Below, in pieces: positions 34,544 to 44,177 of a DNA stretch of 64,000 nucleotides; positions within the stretch are counted from its first letter, which is position 1, and each line of letters opens with the position of its first letter. The DNA comes from Oscillospiraceae bacterium (GTDB lineage: Bacteria > Bacillota > Clostridia > Oscillospirales > CAG-272). Location of the stretch: contig SVTJ01000002.1 in NCBI GenBank assembly GCA_015063845.1, positions 1 to 64,000 on the forward strand, in the 5' to 3' direction. The notes beneath the pieces are model-generated. The model did no database searches, was not told where the DNA came from, and saw only the letters and a list, made by a program, of their open reading frames with translations. A program made the position numbers and the translations under genes.

Positions 34544-35704
34544 TTATTCTCGGTCTACCGTGATAACGGCAAAGAAATCGGGATTTATCTTGCTTATTTT
34601 TTGTTGTGTAAGCTCGATAATATTTGCGTTTGAGAGCTTGACCTCAAACGGTGCGGTCACGTCAAATATAAGGTTTGAATGTGTCGGACCCTGAACAAAG
34701 CGAAAGTCGTGAATATTCAGGCGGCTGTCTATTTGCTTGACTGCCTCAAGTGTGAGCGCGCGAAGCTCGTTCACTCGCTCGTCTCCCGTGACGATAGGGT
34801 CCATATGTATAGTAGCGCGCACGCCGAGCTGCTCGTATAGCTTCTTTTCGGCGTTGTCGATCACGTCGTGGATAAGATAAACGTCCTCTTTTCCGTCGAC
34901 CTCAGCGTGGAGAGAGGCAATGGTGTTTCCGGGGCCGTAGTTGTGGACGACGAGGTCGTGTATGCCGAGTATCTCGGGATATTCGGCGGTTATAGAGCGT
35001 ATTGCTTCGATTATCTCGGGGTCGGGGGGAGAACCGAGAATGGAGTTCTTGGTGTCATTGAGTATTTTGATGCCCGCTATCATAATTACGACGGAAACGG
35101 CGGCACCCATATATGCGTCCGTTTGGAAGCCCGTGAAGCGAGATATAAGCGCGGAGACGAGCACCGCAGAGGTCGCGATGGCATCGGAAAGGCTGTCAGC
35201 GGACGTTGCGCGGATAACGGACGAGCCTATTCTTTTTGCAACTCTTTTGCCCGAGAAACCGAGCCACAGCTTTCCCGCGATTGAGATGCACAAAACTATA
35301 ATGACGGCATTGCTGAAATCCGCCTTTACGGGCTCGATTATTTTTGCTATGGATTCGCTCATAAGCTCCCAGCCGACAAGAAGAACGAGAAACGACACTA
35401 TCATAGACGCGACGTATTCGATCCTCGCATGACCGAACGGGTGGTCACGGTCTGCGGGTTTTGAGGAGATCTTAAAGCTTATAAGCGATATTATCTGAGA
35501 GCCTGCGTCGGAAAGATTGTTGAGCGCGTCCGCAGTGACGGCAATAGAGCCGCACAGGGTTCCGAAAACCAGCTTTAGCATAGAAAGAACAAGGTTTGTG
35601 ACTATACCCACAATGCTCATGAGCATACCGTATGCATGTCTTACCTTGGGGTCTTTGATATTATCTTTATCTTTGATAAATAACTTAGCGAGTAGGTTTA
35701 TCAT
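34544..35704 (-). CDS. cation diffusion facilitator family transporter
   Basis: 386 residues: six membrane segments with the CDF metal site (TADALNNLSDAGSQ and the later ATSADSLSDAIATS pair of Asp-rich helices) and DHPFGHARIEY between them, then a cytoplasmic C-terminal domain (HDLVVHNYGPGNTIASLHAEVD, IHDVIDNAEKKL) and an extra 80-residue end (LNIHDFRFVQGPTHSNLIFDV) seen in the MMT1-like long subgroup. It exports zinc, iron or manganese in exchange for protons. Nine bases from the MBOAT gene. Confidence 0.92.
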   Translation of the reverse strand: MINLLAKLFIKDKDNIKDPKVRHAYGMLMSIVGIVTNLVLSMLKLVFGTLCGSIAVTADALNNLSDAGSQIISLISFKISSKPADRDHPFGHARIEYVASMIVSFLVLLVGWELMSESIAKIIEPVKADFSNAVIIVLCISIAGKLWLGFSGKRVAKRIGSSVIRATSADSLSDAIATSAVLVSALISRFTGFQTDAYMGAAVSVVIMIAGIKILNDTKNSILGSPPDPEIIEAIRSITAEYPEILGIHDLVVHNYGPGNTIASLHAEVDGKEDVYLIHDVIDNAEKKLYEQLGVRATIHMDPIVTGDERVNELRALTLEAVKQIDSRLNIHDFRFVQGPTHSNLIFDVTAPFEVKLSNANIIELTQQKISKINPDFFAVITVDRE

Positions 35705-35713
35705 CTTTACCTC

Positions 35714-37105
35714 TTAAAATCTGAAATATAGAAAGGGATTATATCCCGAAGCTGCAACGTAACAGGTCGAAATGACCAAGGATAAAACGGCGAGTGCGCT
35801 CGAAGCGACACGTGCCGCGAGAGGTGCTTTTGCGAAAAAGCGTTCGAAAGTTCTTTTGGGCAGGGGAGTACACCCTACTGCCAGAATAATAAGAAAGGGA
35901 ATATTTCGAACAAGCTCAAAAAGCGTGTCGTTGTTCCAAGGTGTAGCTCCTATACCGAAAAGCTGACCGGCATAAGCGATACCGCCGACAGTGCCGTCTG
36001 ATGCGAATATCAGCCATCCCACAAGAATAAAGAATATGGCGTATGCGTGTGTCGCGATAGACGGCGCGCGCGACAGCCACTTGAGCAAAAATGCTTTTTC
36101 GAGCGAGAGCAAAACAAAAAAGTAAAGCCCCCATAAAAGAAAGTTGGGTGTTGCTCCGTGCCAAAGACCCGTGAGCGACCAAACGATAAGAAGATTTACG
36201 TACATTCTTGCCCGTCCCCGTCTGTTTCCGCCTAACGGGATATATACGTATTCTCTGAACCACAGCGAGAGGGTGATGTGCCAGCGCCGCCAAAAATCGG
36301 TAATGCTTTTTGCGGCGTACGGATAACGGAAGTTCTCGGGAAAATCAAATCCGAATATCTTGCCAAGCCCACGTGCCATATCCGAGTATCCCGAAAAATC
36401 AAAGTATATCTGGAACGCGAAAAATACCACGCCCAGCCACGCGCCAAGCACCGTACCGTCAGTCTTTGAGTAAGCCGCGAGACGTTCCCATTCCTCTCCC
36501 GCGCTGTTTGCGAGTATCAGCTTTTTGGCAAGACCTACGCAAAAAAGCTTTATGCCGTCGCAGGCAAGAGAGATAGAATGCTTCCTTTTTGAGAGGGCCT
36601 TATCAATATCGCAATAGCGTACGATAGGACCTGCTATCAGCTGCGGAAAAAGAGAGACGTAGGTCAAGAACAAAAGCGGATCTTTTTGTGCGCGCGAGGC
36701 TCGTCTGTAAACATCGCAGACATACGACATCGCTTGAAAGGTGTAGAACGATATTCCAACGGGGAGAGTGATACCGAGCGTATGCGCTCCAAAAAGAGAG
36801 AGTAGGGGATCGAGATACTTAAAAAAGAACAGTATCCCTACGTTTGAGATCATCGCAACGGCAACAAGAGCCTTTGCGCGTTTTTCCTTTTGCGAAAAAA
36901 GGCTTTTTTCCACCGCAAGTCCAAGCGCAAAGTCGGCAAGGCATACCGCAAGCAAGAGCGGTAACAAAGACGGCTCTGCAATTCCGTAAAAAACAAGGCT
37001 TGCGAAAAGAAGGATATAATTTTTTGCGCCGTTCGGCGAAAGAAAATAAAGAAGCACCGTCAGCGGCAGAAACAGATACAAAAACTCAAGAGAGGAAAAC
37101 AGCAT
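35714..37105 (-). CDS. MBOAT family O-acyltransferase (AlgI/DltB-like)
   Basis: 463 residues, about 11 membrane segments. MBOAT signatures: LPVGISFYTFQAMSYVCDVYRR, FPQLIAGPIVRY, FDFSGYSDMARG, FWRRWHITLSLWFREYVYIPLGG and the catalytic His in SLTGLWHGAT. Such enzymes pass acyl groups across the membrane for acetylation of alginate-like polymers, peptidoglycan or teichoic acid. The usual partner, an AlgJ/DHHW-type SGNH protein, is not next to it. GAGG precedes the ATG. Confidence 0.92.
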   Translation of the reverse strand: MLFSSLEFLYLFLPLTVLLYFLSPNGAKNYILLFASLVFYGIAEPSLLPLLLAVCLADFALGLAVEKSLFSQKEKRAKALVAVAMISNVGILFFFKYLDPLLSLFGAHTLGITLPVGISFYTFQAMSYVCDVYRRASRAQKDPLLFLTYVSLFPQLIAGPIVRYCDIDKALSKRKHSISLACDGIKLFCVGLAKKLILANSAGEEWERLAAYSKTDGTVLGAWLGVVFFAFQIYFDFSGYSDMARGLGKIFGFDFPENFRYPYAAKSITDFWRRWHITLSLWFREYVYIPLGGNRRGRARMYVNLLIVWSLTGLWHGATPNFLLWGLYFFVLLSLEKAFLLKWLSRAPSIATHAYAIFFILVGWLIFASDGTVGGIAYAGQLFGIGATPWNNDTLFELVRNIPFLIILAVGCTPLPKRTFERFFAKAPLAARVASSALAVLSLVISTCYVAASGYNPFLYFRF

Positions 37106-37157
37106 ATGCGCCTCACTAAAAATATTTTATGTATCTGTTTTTGCGCGCTACCGATTT

Positions 37158-38003
37158 TTATTTAATGATAATATCCGAGTAAACGGGGGAGTGGTCGGAA
37201 ATAGGAAGATAATACTCGGGAGAGTGTCTGATAAAATTCAACACGTCGATACCCTCCGAGACAAGGATATGGTCGATAGCCATTTTGAAGCCGCCCTCAT
37301 AATATGAGTCACCGTATCCTGTGTGGGTACAGCGGTGAGTTCCTCTGGTATGGTCGACCTCTCCCGTAGCTATCTCGTGTGCGTGGAGCATACCGTTGTT
37401 TATGAGGTGATTAAGCGCATAGGAATTCCAAGCGGCGTTGAAGTCGCCGACGATAATATAAGGGCAGGAATGCTTTGCGGCGATCTCCTTGAGCTTTGCG
37501 AGAGCGAGGGATATCTGATACTCTCTTGCCTCGTCGGAGAACGGGTGATAGCTCTTGGACTCGGGATTGTTGCTCATCCACCAGATATGCGTGGACATAA
37601 AAGCAAAGACCTTGCCCGTTTGCTTGTTGCGGAAAACGCCAATACACCACGACTTTGTCCTGCCATTGTTGAATACTCCCTCGTGTCCGGGGAACTCCTC
37701 GGGATAGAGAAAATAGTCGTAATCTATAACGTCAAACTTGTCCTGGCGGTAGAGAATGGGAGTGTCCTTGCCCCAAAGCACGCCATAACGGATGTCGCTC
37801 TGCGCGAGCCCGCCTAAAATATAGTCGAGCATAACGTCCGAGCTCTCCTGCATTCCGATGATATCGGGCTGTATCTCTGAGTAGACGCGGATAAATCCGG
37901 GTGCTCTTGCTCTTGCCGAGCAGTTGAGCCCCAGCGCTTCCCAATCGGGGCTGTTCTTATCGTTTTTCCAAAGGTTGTTGCTCATTATACGAATAGTTTC
38001 CAT
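37158..38003 (-). CDS. endonuclease/exonuclease/phosphatase family protein
   Basis: 281 residues with all EEP landmarks: RIMSNNLWKND (first Asn), IIGMQES (metal Glu), MSTHIWW (His), IVGDFNAAWNS (Asp/Asn) and ISDHSPV (catalytic Asp-His). The family hydrolyses phosphodiesters in DNA, RNA, phosphoinositides or sphingomyelin; this compact cytoplasmic form without a signal peptide could act on any. One base separates it from the PLP-enzyme gene upstream. Confidence 0.85.
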   Translation of the reverse strand: METIRIMSNNLWKNDKNSPDWEALGLNCSARARAPGFIRVYSEIQPDIIGMQESSDVMLDYILGGLAQSDIRYGVLWGKDTPILYRQDKFDVIDYDYFLYPEEFPGHEGVFNNGRTKSWCIGVFRNKQTGKVFAFMSTHIWWMSNNPESKSYHPFSDEAREYQISLALAKLKEIAAKHSCPYIIVGDFNAAWNSYALNHLINNGMLHAHEIATGEVDHTRGTHRCTHTGYGDSYYEGGFKMAIDHILVSEGIDVLNFIRHSPEYYLPISDHSPVYSDIIIK

Positions 38004-38004
38004 T

Positions 38005-39285
38005 TTAATTCTCCCCTTTAGTAGGTATTGAATTCAGCACTTCCTGTACTGATGACATTATTCCTATCTTTCCGCTTTCATAAGTAAGTCCACCCTGAAG
38101 ATATGCGGTATACGGCTCGCGCAGAGGTCCGTCGGCGGAAAGCTCTATGGACGAGCCCTGCGTAAACGCGCCTGCCGCCATTATTACCTTGTCGGTATAT
38201 CCCGGCATCTCCCAAGGCTCGGGGGTCACGTAAGAGTCTATGGGCGAGCCCGCCTGTATTCCTCTGCATATAGCGCAAAGTCCCTCGGGAGAATGCGTAA
38301 TTACTGCCTGTATTATGTCGTATCTCTTGTCGTTCCATTCGGGCTCAACGTCAAAGCCAAGTCCGCGACTGCCAAACATATACGCGGCGAGGTGCGCGGT
38401 CTTAAGCGCTTGCGCCGTGGTGTGCGGCGCATAGAACAGCCCCTTGTAAAGGCTCTTGTTCTGACCGAGCGTAGCTCCGACTTCGAGGCCGCAACCGACC
38501 GAGGTCAAGCGATAAGACGCAAGCTCGACTGCCTTTGCGCTTCCCGCTATGTAGCCGCCGCTCTCCGCCATTCCGCCGCCGGGGTTTTTTATGAGCGAGC
38601 CAATGACCATATCCGCGCCTACCGCGCAAGGCTCACGCGTCTCGGTGAATTCGCCGTAACAGTTGTCAACCACAACATAGCAGTCCTTCTTTATCGAGCG
38701 AACGAACTCGATCACCTTACCTATCTCGTCAACGCTGAGAGTTTTTCTGTTAAGATATCCCTTGGAGCGCTGAATGAATACGACCTTTACTCGGTCTCCC
38801 TCGTTTGTAAGCACCTCTTTGATGCGCGAAAGGTCAAATGAGCCGTCCTCGCCAAGGTCTGCCTGACGGTATTCAACACCGAAGTCACGCAGAGAGCCGT
38901 TGCCTGCCTCTCCGACGTTTCCGATGACCTCGTCAAGCGTGTCATAAGGCTTCCCTGCGATAGAGAAAAGTATATCGCCCGGGCGCAAAAGACCGAAAAG
39001 ACCGATGGTCAGCGCCTGTGTTCCGTTGACTATGCTGTGGCGAACGAATGCCGCCTCAGCGCCGAAAACGTCTGCCCAGACCTCGTCGAGCACCTCTCGT
39101 CCGCGGTCGTTATAGCCATATCCGCTTGTGCCGTTGAACACCATATCGCTGACGCGGTGCTCATGGAAAGCGTCCATTATCTTCTGAGTGTTTTCAAACG
39201 ACACCCTGTCGATCTCGGCAAAGATGTCAGTCAGCTCTTTCTCCGCTTCTGCGGCAAGAGAAATAACTTTTTGTGAAAATTCCAT
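38005..39285 (-). CDS. methionine gamma-lyase/aluminium-resistance family PLP enzyme (YnbB-like)
   Basis: 426 residues, fold type I. FNGTSGYGYNDRGREVLDEVWADVFGAEAAFVRHSIVNGTQAL carries the phosphate-binding region, DNCYGEF the PLP-ring Asp, and SLIKNPGGGMAESGGYIAG the PLP Lys. This family is named aluminium resistance protein after an Arthrobacter gene and resembles Cys/Met lyases; the in vivo reaction is not settled. In Bacillus the gene often precedes glnR. Here it lies between M42 and EEP genes. Confidence 0.9.
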   Translation of the reverse strand: MEFSQKVISLAAEAEKELTDIFAEIDRVSFENTQKIMDAFHEHRVSDMVFNGTSGYGYNDRGREVLDEVWADVFGAEAAFVRHSIVNGTQALTIGLFGLLRPGDILFSIAGKPYDTLDEVIGNVGEAGNGSLRDFGVEYRQADLGEDGSFDLSRIKEVLTNEGDRVKVVFIQRSKGYLNRKTLSVDEIGKVIEFVRSIKKDCYVVVDNCYGEFTETREPCAVGADMVIGSLIKNPGGGMAESGGYIAGSAKAVELASYRLTSVGCGLEVGATLGQNKSLYKGLFYAPHTTAQALKTAHLAAYMFGSRGLGFDVEPEWNDKRYDIIQAVITHSPEGLCAICRGIQAGSPIDSYVTPEPWEMPGYTDKVIMAAGAFTQGSSIELSADGPLREPYTAYLQGGLTYESGKIGIMSSVQEVLNSIPTKGEN

Positions 39286-39300
39286 TTTTTATCTCCGTTC

Positions 39301-40305
39301 TTATGCGCGTTTGATATATTCTGCCGCGAGCTTGATGCAGCACTCTGCGTCCGCAAGGTCGCATATCTCGACACCCGAGTGTATCGATCTTGTGGGTATG
39401 GATATCGCGCCGACAGCCGCGCCTGCTCCCGCCATTTGCAAAGAGCTTGTGTCTGTTCCGCCCTTTAAGAGAACTTCTCTTTGATGCTTTATATTACATT
39501 CCTTTGCAACGTCGCAAATAGCGCGCACTACGTTTTCGTCGCATATTACAGATGCATCTCTTACCTTTATTGCCGCTCCGTCACCGAGTCTGCATGCCAT
39601 AGGCACAGCTCCCGGGGTGTCCCCCGTACCCGTAACGTCAAAGCACAGCGCGATGTCGGGCTGTATCGCAAACGCAGAAGTCAAAGCGCCCTTGCGCCCG
39701 AATTCCTCCTGAACCGAGAAAACGTAGTAAACGTCGTTCTCCAGCTTTTCGTCTGCGAGCATCTCTGCAACGCCGAGCACTACGGCGCAGCCTATTCTGT
39801 CGTCAAGCGGACGGCCGCACACGCGCGTACCGATCAGCTTGTCAAGCACGGGTGTGCCTACAAAGAAGTCACCGATAGCGACCTTTGCCTCAGCCTGCTT
39901 TCTGTTCTTCGCGCCGATATCGATATAAAAGAATTCCGACTTGGGAAAGTCCTCGGGCTTTGTTCTCGTATCGGGCACGAGAGCTCCGTGAACTCCTCTC
40001 TCGGAGACAACACGGGTAAACGCCGACGCTTCAAAAGAGAACCAGCCGATGGGAGCAACGCGCAGCATGCCGTTGTCCTCTATATAGTTTACGATAAGAC
40101 CTATCTCGTCCATATGCGCGGCGAGCATTATCTTTTTGCCGCCTCCGTTGCCTTTTTTTACGGCGATAAGACTGCCGAGAGCGTCGGTGCGAAGCTCGTC
40201 GCAAAAGGGAGCGACCATTGCCGAAAGCTTTTCTCTTATCTTTTGCTCTCTGCCCGAAACTGACGGACAAAGGCAAAGCTCTTTAAGTGTATTGTAAAGC
40301 GTCAT
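39301..40305 (-). CDS. M42 family metallopeptidase, copy 1
   Basis: 334 residues. Metal-site motifs: AAHMDEIGLIV, the DDRIGCAVVLGV bridging Asp, VQEEFGRKGA with the catalytic Glu pair, LCFDVTGTGDTPGA, and TRSIHSGVEICD with the last His ligand. M42 enzymes are large-shell (TET-like) aminopeptidases or endoglucanase-like peptidases that trim short peptides. The ATG at 40305 is chosen for its AAGGAGG site; the longer frame to 40341 has none. Its first codons overlap the end of copy 2 by four bases. Confidence 0.93.
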   Translation of the reverse strand: MTLYNTLKELCLCPSVSGREQKIREKLSAMVAPFCDELRTDALGSLIAVKKGNGGGKKIMLAAHMDEIGLIVNYIEDNGMLRVAPIGWFSFEASAFTRVVSERGVHGALVPDTRTKPEDFPKSEFFYIDIGAKNRKQAEAKVAIGDFFVGTPVLDKLIGTRVCGRPLDDRIGCAVVLGVAEMLADEKLENDVYYVFSVQEEFGRKGALTSAFAIQPDIALCFDVTGTGDTPGAVPMACRLGDGAAIKVRDASVICDENVVRAICDVAKECNIKHQREVLLKGGTDTSSLQMAGAGAAVGAISIPTRSIHSGVEICDLADAECCIKLAAEYIKRA

Positions 40306-41366
40306 ATTTCCTCCTTGAACTCTCTTATCAGTTGCTCGCAAAGCATTGATACAGTCTCATAGTCGTCAAGCTTTGCAACGCAAGCGGGAGAGTGAAGATA
40401 TCTTGTGGGAACGGATATAGCCAGAGTTTTTATGCCCTCTGCGGTCTTATGGATAGGACCTGCGTCGTTTCCGCCGGATACGTATCTCTTGAGCTGAGCT
40501 TTTATGCCGTTGTTGTTTGCCGTTTCTATCGCCTTGTTTACCAGTGTACGGTCGTACATTGTTGACTTGTCCATAACGGAGATGACCGCTCCGCTTCCTG
40601 TGTCTGCAACTCTCTTTGCCGCGGGCGTGTCCGCGATGTCCGCAACGGCTGTCGTTTCGAGAACTATCGCAAGGTCGGGGCGAATACGGAACGCGACTGC
40701 ATGTGCGCCCGAAAGACCTATCTCCTCGCGCACTGTAAAGCAGAAATAAACGTCCACATCATTCTCGGCAGGCTGAGCGTGAAGTCTGTGCATCATTTCT
40801 ATCATTGCCGCACAGCCCATTCTGTCGTCAAGCGCCTTGCCCTTTACGTATCCGTCGCCAAACGCATAAAACTCGCTCTCAAACGTAGCGAAATCACCGA
40901 CGCCAACGTATTCCTTTGCCTGGTCGCCGTCACGTGCGCCGATGTCGATATAAAGCTTGTCTATGGGGGTGGTCTTTTTTCTATCTTTTCTAGGCTTGTG
41001 ATGAATTGCCTTTGACGCGATAACTCCGTTTATAAGTCCTTTTTTGGAGAGCACGCTCACGCGTCTGCCGGCAAGCACACTGTCGGAAATCCCGCCAACT
41101 GTGGCTATACCGAGATATCCGTTTGACTTTATCTCGTTTATCATAAAGCCGACCTCGTCCATATGGGCGCAAACCATTATCTTTTTTCTTTTAACGGCAT
41201 TTAGGTCTCCAAAGCGCATAGTCGCTATGAGATTGCCCATTCTGTCGGTAGATACGTTTTGACAATCGTCCGAAATTTCTCTTTTGATAAGCTCTGCCAC
41301 GGCATCCTCACAGCCCGTAGGGCCGAAGGTGTTACACAAACGTTTTATAAGCTCGAATGAATTCAT
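40302..41366 (-). CDS. M42 family metallopeptidase, copy 2
   Basis: 354 residues. Motifs: CAHMDEVGFMI, KALDDRMGCAAMIEMM, VREEIGLSGAH, VLETTAVADIADTP, and TRYLHSPACVAKLDDYE, so every metal ligand is present. It is the most typical of the three copies. It shares four bases with the genes on both sides (ATGA), so the three peptidases are probably translated in step and could assemble together. Confidence 0.93.
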   Translation of the reverse strand: MNSFELIKRLCNTFGPTGCEDAVAELIKREISDDCQNVSTDRMGNLIATMRFGDLNAVKRKKIMVCAHMDEVGFMINEIKSNGYLGIATVGGISDSVLAGRRVSVLSKKGLINGVIASKAIHHKPRKDRKKTTPIDKLYIDIGARDGDQAKEYVGVGDFATFESEFYAFGDGYVKGKALDDRMGCAAMIEMMHRLHAQPAENDVDVYFCFTVREEIGLSGAHAVAFRIRPDLAIVLETTAVADIADTPAAKRVADTGSGAVISVMDKSTMYDRTLVNKAIETANNNGIKAQLKRYVSGGNDAGPIHKTAEGIKTLAISVPTRYLHSPACVAKLDDYETVSMLCEQLIREFKEEI

Positions 41367-42439
41367 ATAAGCTCCTCCTCGCGTTTGTATTTTGCCGCGA
41401 TCTCCTTGTCGCAGATAAATTCAGCAACAAGAGAAGTAAGCGTTTCCGCGTCTTTCAGGGAGATCACCTCGTTATAGGTATGCATAGACGCGAGCGGAAG
41501 TCCTACGTCCACCACGGGAACTCCAAGCCCCACAAGATTTATCGAGGTGGCGTTCGTACCCGTAGAGTCGGGCGCGGCAACAAGCACGTGATCAAGCTCT
41601 TTTTGCTTGCAAAGTTCTGCCGTGTCAAGTGTCAGACGGCGATGGGTAGCCGCACACATAGATATAGATACTCCCTCGTCCATATTGACAGTTTCAAACG
41701 ACTTTGTATCGGGAACTCTTGCGAGGTTTACGTCAATTACCATAGCGTAATCGGGGTCAGCTGCAAAGACAGCCGATGCCGCGCCTCCGATGGCGTTCGT
41801 CTCCTCGACCGCGGAGAGCTGTACGTAAACGTCACCGCAAATCGCCTCGCGAGGTGTGTTTGCAACAGCCCATATAGCGCAAGCGGCGCACGCCTTATCG
41901 TCAAAGCTCTTTCCCATGATCTTGTCGTTCAAAAGCTCGGAATAAACGGGAGCAAAGCCAACAGGCGTACCTACTTCTATAAGCTCTTTTGCTTGCTTTT
42001 CGCTAAGGCCCGTGTCGATAATGACCTCAAACGGCTCGGGGAGCTCGTCGTCTTTTTTGAGATGCGGGGGAGTGGAGCAAATAACTCCGCGAAGTGTTTG
42101 CTTGCCGTATATGATAACGTCCGATGCCTGCATTATTGAGACGTCTATCCCGCCCAAGGGAAGAACACGCAAGAATCCGCCCTCGCACACCTCTCGGACA
42201 AGAAGACCTATCTCGTCAAGATGCGTGTCGATAAGTATACGGGGCGCGTTCTCCTTGCCGCATCGCTTAATAAGCGTGAGGTTTCCTACGCCGTCTTTGC
42301 GTATCTCGTCGAAATCTTTCCCAACGAGAGCGCATATATCATTGTGTGCGCGCTTTTCAAAGCCCGATACTGACGGTATTGCGCACAGTGAAAATATAAA
42401 GCTCTTTAGCTGTTGTCTGTCAATATTTAACCTTTTCAC
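41363..42439 (-). CDS. M42 family metallopeptidase, copy 3 (divergent)
   Basis: 358 residues. The metal-site positions are kept but flanks differ: DTHLDEIGLLV, KSFDDKACAACAIWAV (Lys for Arg after DD), VEETNAIGGAA (Thr-Asn after the Glu pair in place of Gly-Leu), VIDVNLARVPD, and SMHTYNEVISLKD. These changes near the active site suggest another substrate preference or a partner role. First of the three to be translated, 21 bases after comM. Confidence 0.88.
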   Translation of the reverse strand: MKRLNIDRQQLKSFIFSLCAIPSVSGFEKRAHNDICALVGKDFDEIRKDGVGNLTLIKRCGKENAPRILIDTHLDEIGLLVREVCEGGFLRVLPLGGIDVSIMQASDVIIYGKQTLRGVICSTPPHLKKDDELPEPFEVIIDTGLSEKQAKELIEVGTPVGFAPVYSELLNDKIMGKSFDDKACAACAIWAVANTPREAICGDVYVQLSAVEETNAIGGAASAVFAADPDYAMVIDVNLARVPDTKSFETVNMDEGVSISMCAATHRRLTLDTAELCKQKELDHVLVAAPDSTGTNATSINLVGLGVPVVDVGLPLASMHTYNEVISLKDAETLTSLVAEFICDKEIAAKYKREEELI

Positions 42440-42460
42440 TTTTCACTATTACCTTTTACT

Positions 42461-44008
42461 TTAGTTTTGTCCCCAATATTTTTTATCGAGACTTCTATAC
42501 TGTATTGCTTCCGCTATGTGCTTAGCTCCTATGGTTTCGCTTCTGTCAAGGTCTGCTATGGTACGTGCCACACGCAATATTCTGTCGTATCCGCGAGCGG
42601 ACATACCGAGACGCTCGTATGCGGATTTTAAAAGCGCGGTGGCGCTTGCGTCGAGCACACAGTATTTGCGTATTTGCGCCGAGCCAAGCTGAGCGTTGCA
42701 GTAGATACCTTTTTCGTCAGCCATTCTTGCGGCGGCGAATTCACGGGCGGAGACTACTCTTTCTCTCACTGACGCCGAGCTCTCTCCGGGCTCGCTGCGT
42801 GCCGACAGCTCGTCGTACGAGAGAGAGGGGAGCTCGATCTGTATGTCTATTCTGTCAAGCATAGGGCCGCTTATTTTTGACACGTATCTCTTGACGTCGT
42901 TTGGTGAGCAGGTGCACTTTTGTGTCGGGTGACCGAAATAACCGCAACGGCAGGGATTCATAGCGCCCACCAGCATAAAGGAGCAGGGATATGTAACGCG
43001 TCCGTTAGCTCTGGTTATGGTAACTCTTCTGTCCTCTAGCGGCTGTCGCAGAGAATCAGTTACTACTTTGGGAAATTCGGGGAGCTCGTCGAGAAACAGC
43101 ACTCCGTTATGCGCGAGCGATACCTCTCCGGGCAGTGGGTTGATACCGCCACCGACAAGGCTGACAGCGCTCATGGTGTGGTGAGGCGAGCGGAAGGCTC
43201 TCTTCGTTATCAAGGAAACTCCCTCGGGAAGAGTGCCCGAAACGGAGTGGATCTTAGTAGTTTCTATTGCCTCGTCGAAGTTCATTGGAGGCAGAATAGT
43301 GGGAAGTCTTTTTGCGAGCATAGACTTTCCCGTGCCGGGAGGGCCGATGAGAAGTATGTTGTGTCCGCCCGCAGCGGCGATCTCCATAGCTCGCTTTGCC
43401 ATAGCCTGTCCCTTGACGTCCGAGAAATCAACATCAGTCATAGCGGTCGAGGTCTCAAACGCGGAGATGTCACGTTCGACGGGGGAGAGCGGTTCATTAC
43501 CGTTCAGATGCAATATGAGTTCGCGCATATTCTTTACGGAATATACCTTTATTCCCTCAACAGCTGCCGCTTCTCCGGCGTTGTCCGCGGGAACGTAAAA
43601 CTCACGAAAGCCTGCCGCTCTTGCCGCCGCGCACATGCAAAGCGCGCCTCTCACGGGGCGAAGCTCGCCCGAAAGGGAAAGCTCACCGACAAAGCACTTG
43701 TCGGAAAAATCAACGCCATAGCCTATAACACCTGCGCAGTGAAGAATAACGAGAAGCATTGCCGTATCAAATGCCGAGCCCTCTTTTCTTCTGTCTGCGG
43801 GGGCAAGATTAAGAGTTAGCTCAAGTGCGGGAAAACGATAACCGCTGTTCTCACACGCTGTACGAACTCGCTCCTTTGCCTCTTTGACGGCAAGGTCGGG
43901 AAGACCGACAAGCTCAAATGCGGGTATTCTGTTTTGTGCGTTACATTCCACCGTAACGATATATCCGTCTATGCCGAAAAGTCCTGCGCTGAATACCGTT
44001 GAAAGCAT
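42461..44008 (-). CDS. comM: YifB/ComM family Mg chelatase-like AAA+ ATPase
   Basis: 515 residues. An N-terminal Lon-like ribosomal S5 fold domain ([19 protein letters not shown]...[26 protein letters not shown]), then the AAA+ core with [16 protein letters not shown] (Walker A near 221) and FLDELPEF (Walker B), four Cys in [18 protein letters not shown] that may bind zinc, and the Mg-chelatase C-domain ending RSLDKKYWG. ComM drives branch migration during natural transformation; the role outside transformable species is less sure. First gene after the promoter at 44059-44087. Confidence 0.93.
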   Translation of the reverse strand: MLSTVFSAGLFGIDGYIVTVECNAQNRIPAFELVGLPDLAVKEAKERVRTACENSGYRFPALELTLNLAPADRRKEGSAFDTAMLLVILHCAGVIGYGVDFSDKCFVGELSLSGELRPVRGALCMCAAARAAGFREFYVPADNAGEAAAVEGIKVYSVKNMRELILHLNGNEPLSPVERDISAFETSTAMTDVDFSDVKGQAMAKRAMEIAAAGGHNILLIGPPGTGKSMLAKRLPTILPPMNFDEAIETTKIHSVSGTLPEGVSLITKRAFRSPHHTMSAVSLVGGGINPLPGEVSLAHNGVLFLDELPEFPKVVTDSLRQPLEDRRVTITRANGRVTYPCSFMLVGAMNPCRCGYFGHPTQKCTCSPNDVKRYVSKISGPMLDRIDIQIELPSLSYDELSARSEPGESSASVRERVVSAREFAAARMADEKGIYCNAQLGSAQIRKYCVLDASATALLKSAYERLGMSARGYDRILRVARTIADLDRSETIGAKHIAEAIQYRSLDKKYWGQN

Positions 44009-44058
44009 AAAGATCCCCCTTAAAGCAGATGTATAGTTAAAAATGTATATACACTATT

Positions 44059-44087
44059 ATTTTACCACAAATTGTTTTTTTTTACAA
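44059..44087 (-). promoter_or_regulatory. promoter of the comM-to-SGNH-hydrolase gene run
   Basis: On the minus strand TTGTAA (44087-44082), 17 bases, TAAAAT (44064-44059), with TGTGG just before the -10. Gaps between the eleven genes downstream are short or negative (largest 59 bases), with no terminator until the hairpin at 31537-31574. Confidence 0.6.
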
Positions 44088-44120
44088 TAGAATTAAATAA
44101 TATATAATAAGTTTTTCTTG

Positions 44121-44149
44121 TTGAAAAAGCAAGAAATATGTGGTATACT
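44121..44149 (+). promoter_or_regulatory. promoter of the RluA-type gene
   Basis: TTGAAA (44121-44126), 17 bases, TATACT (44144-44149), extended -10 TGTGGTATACT, nearly the same as the dnaA promoter. Confidence 0.8.
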
Positions 44150-44177
44150 CATAATATATCTCACGATAGAGGTGCTT

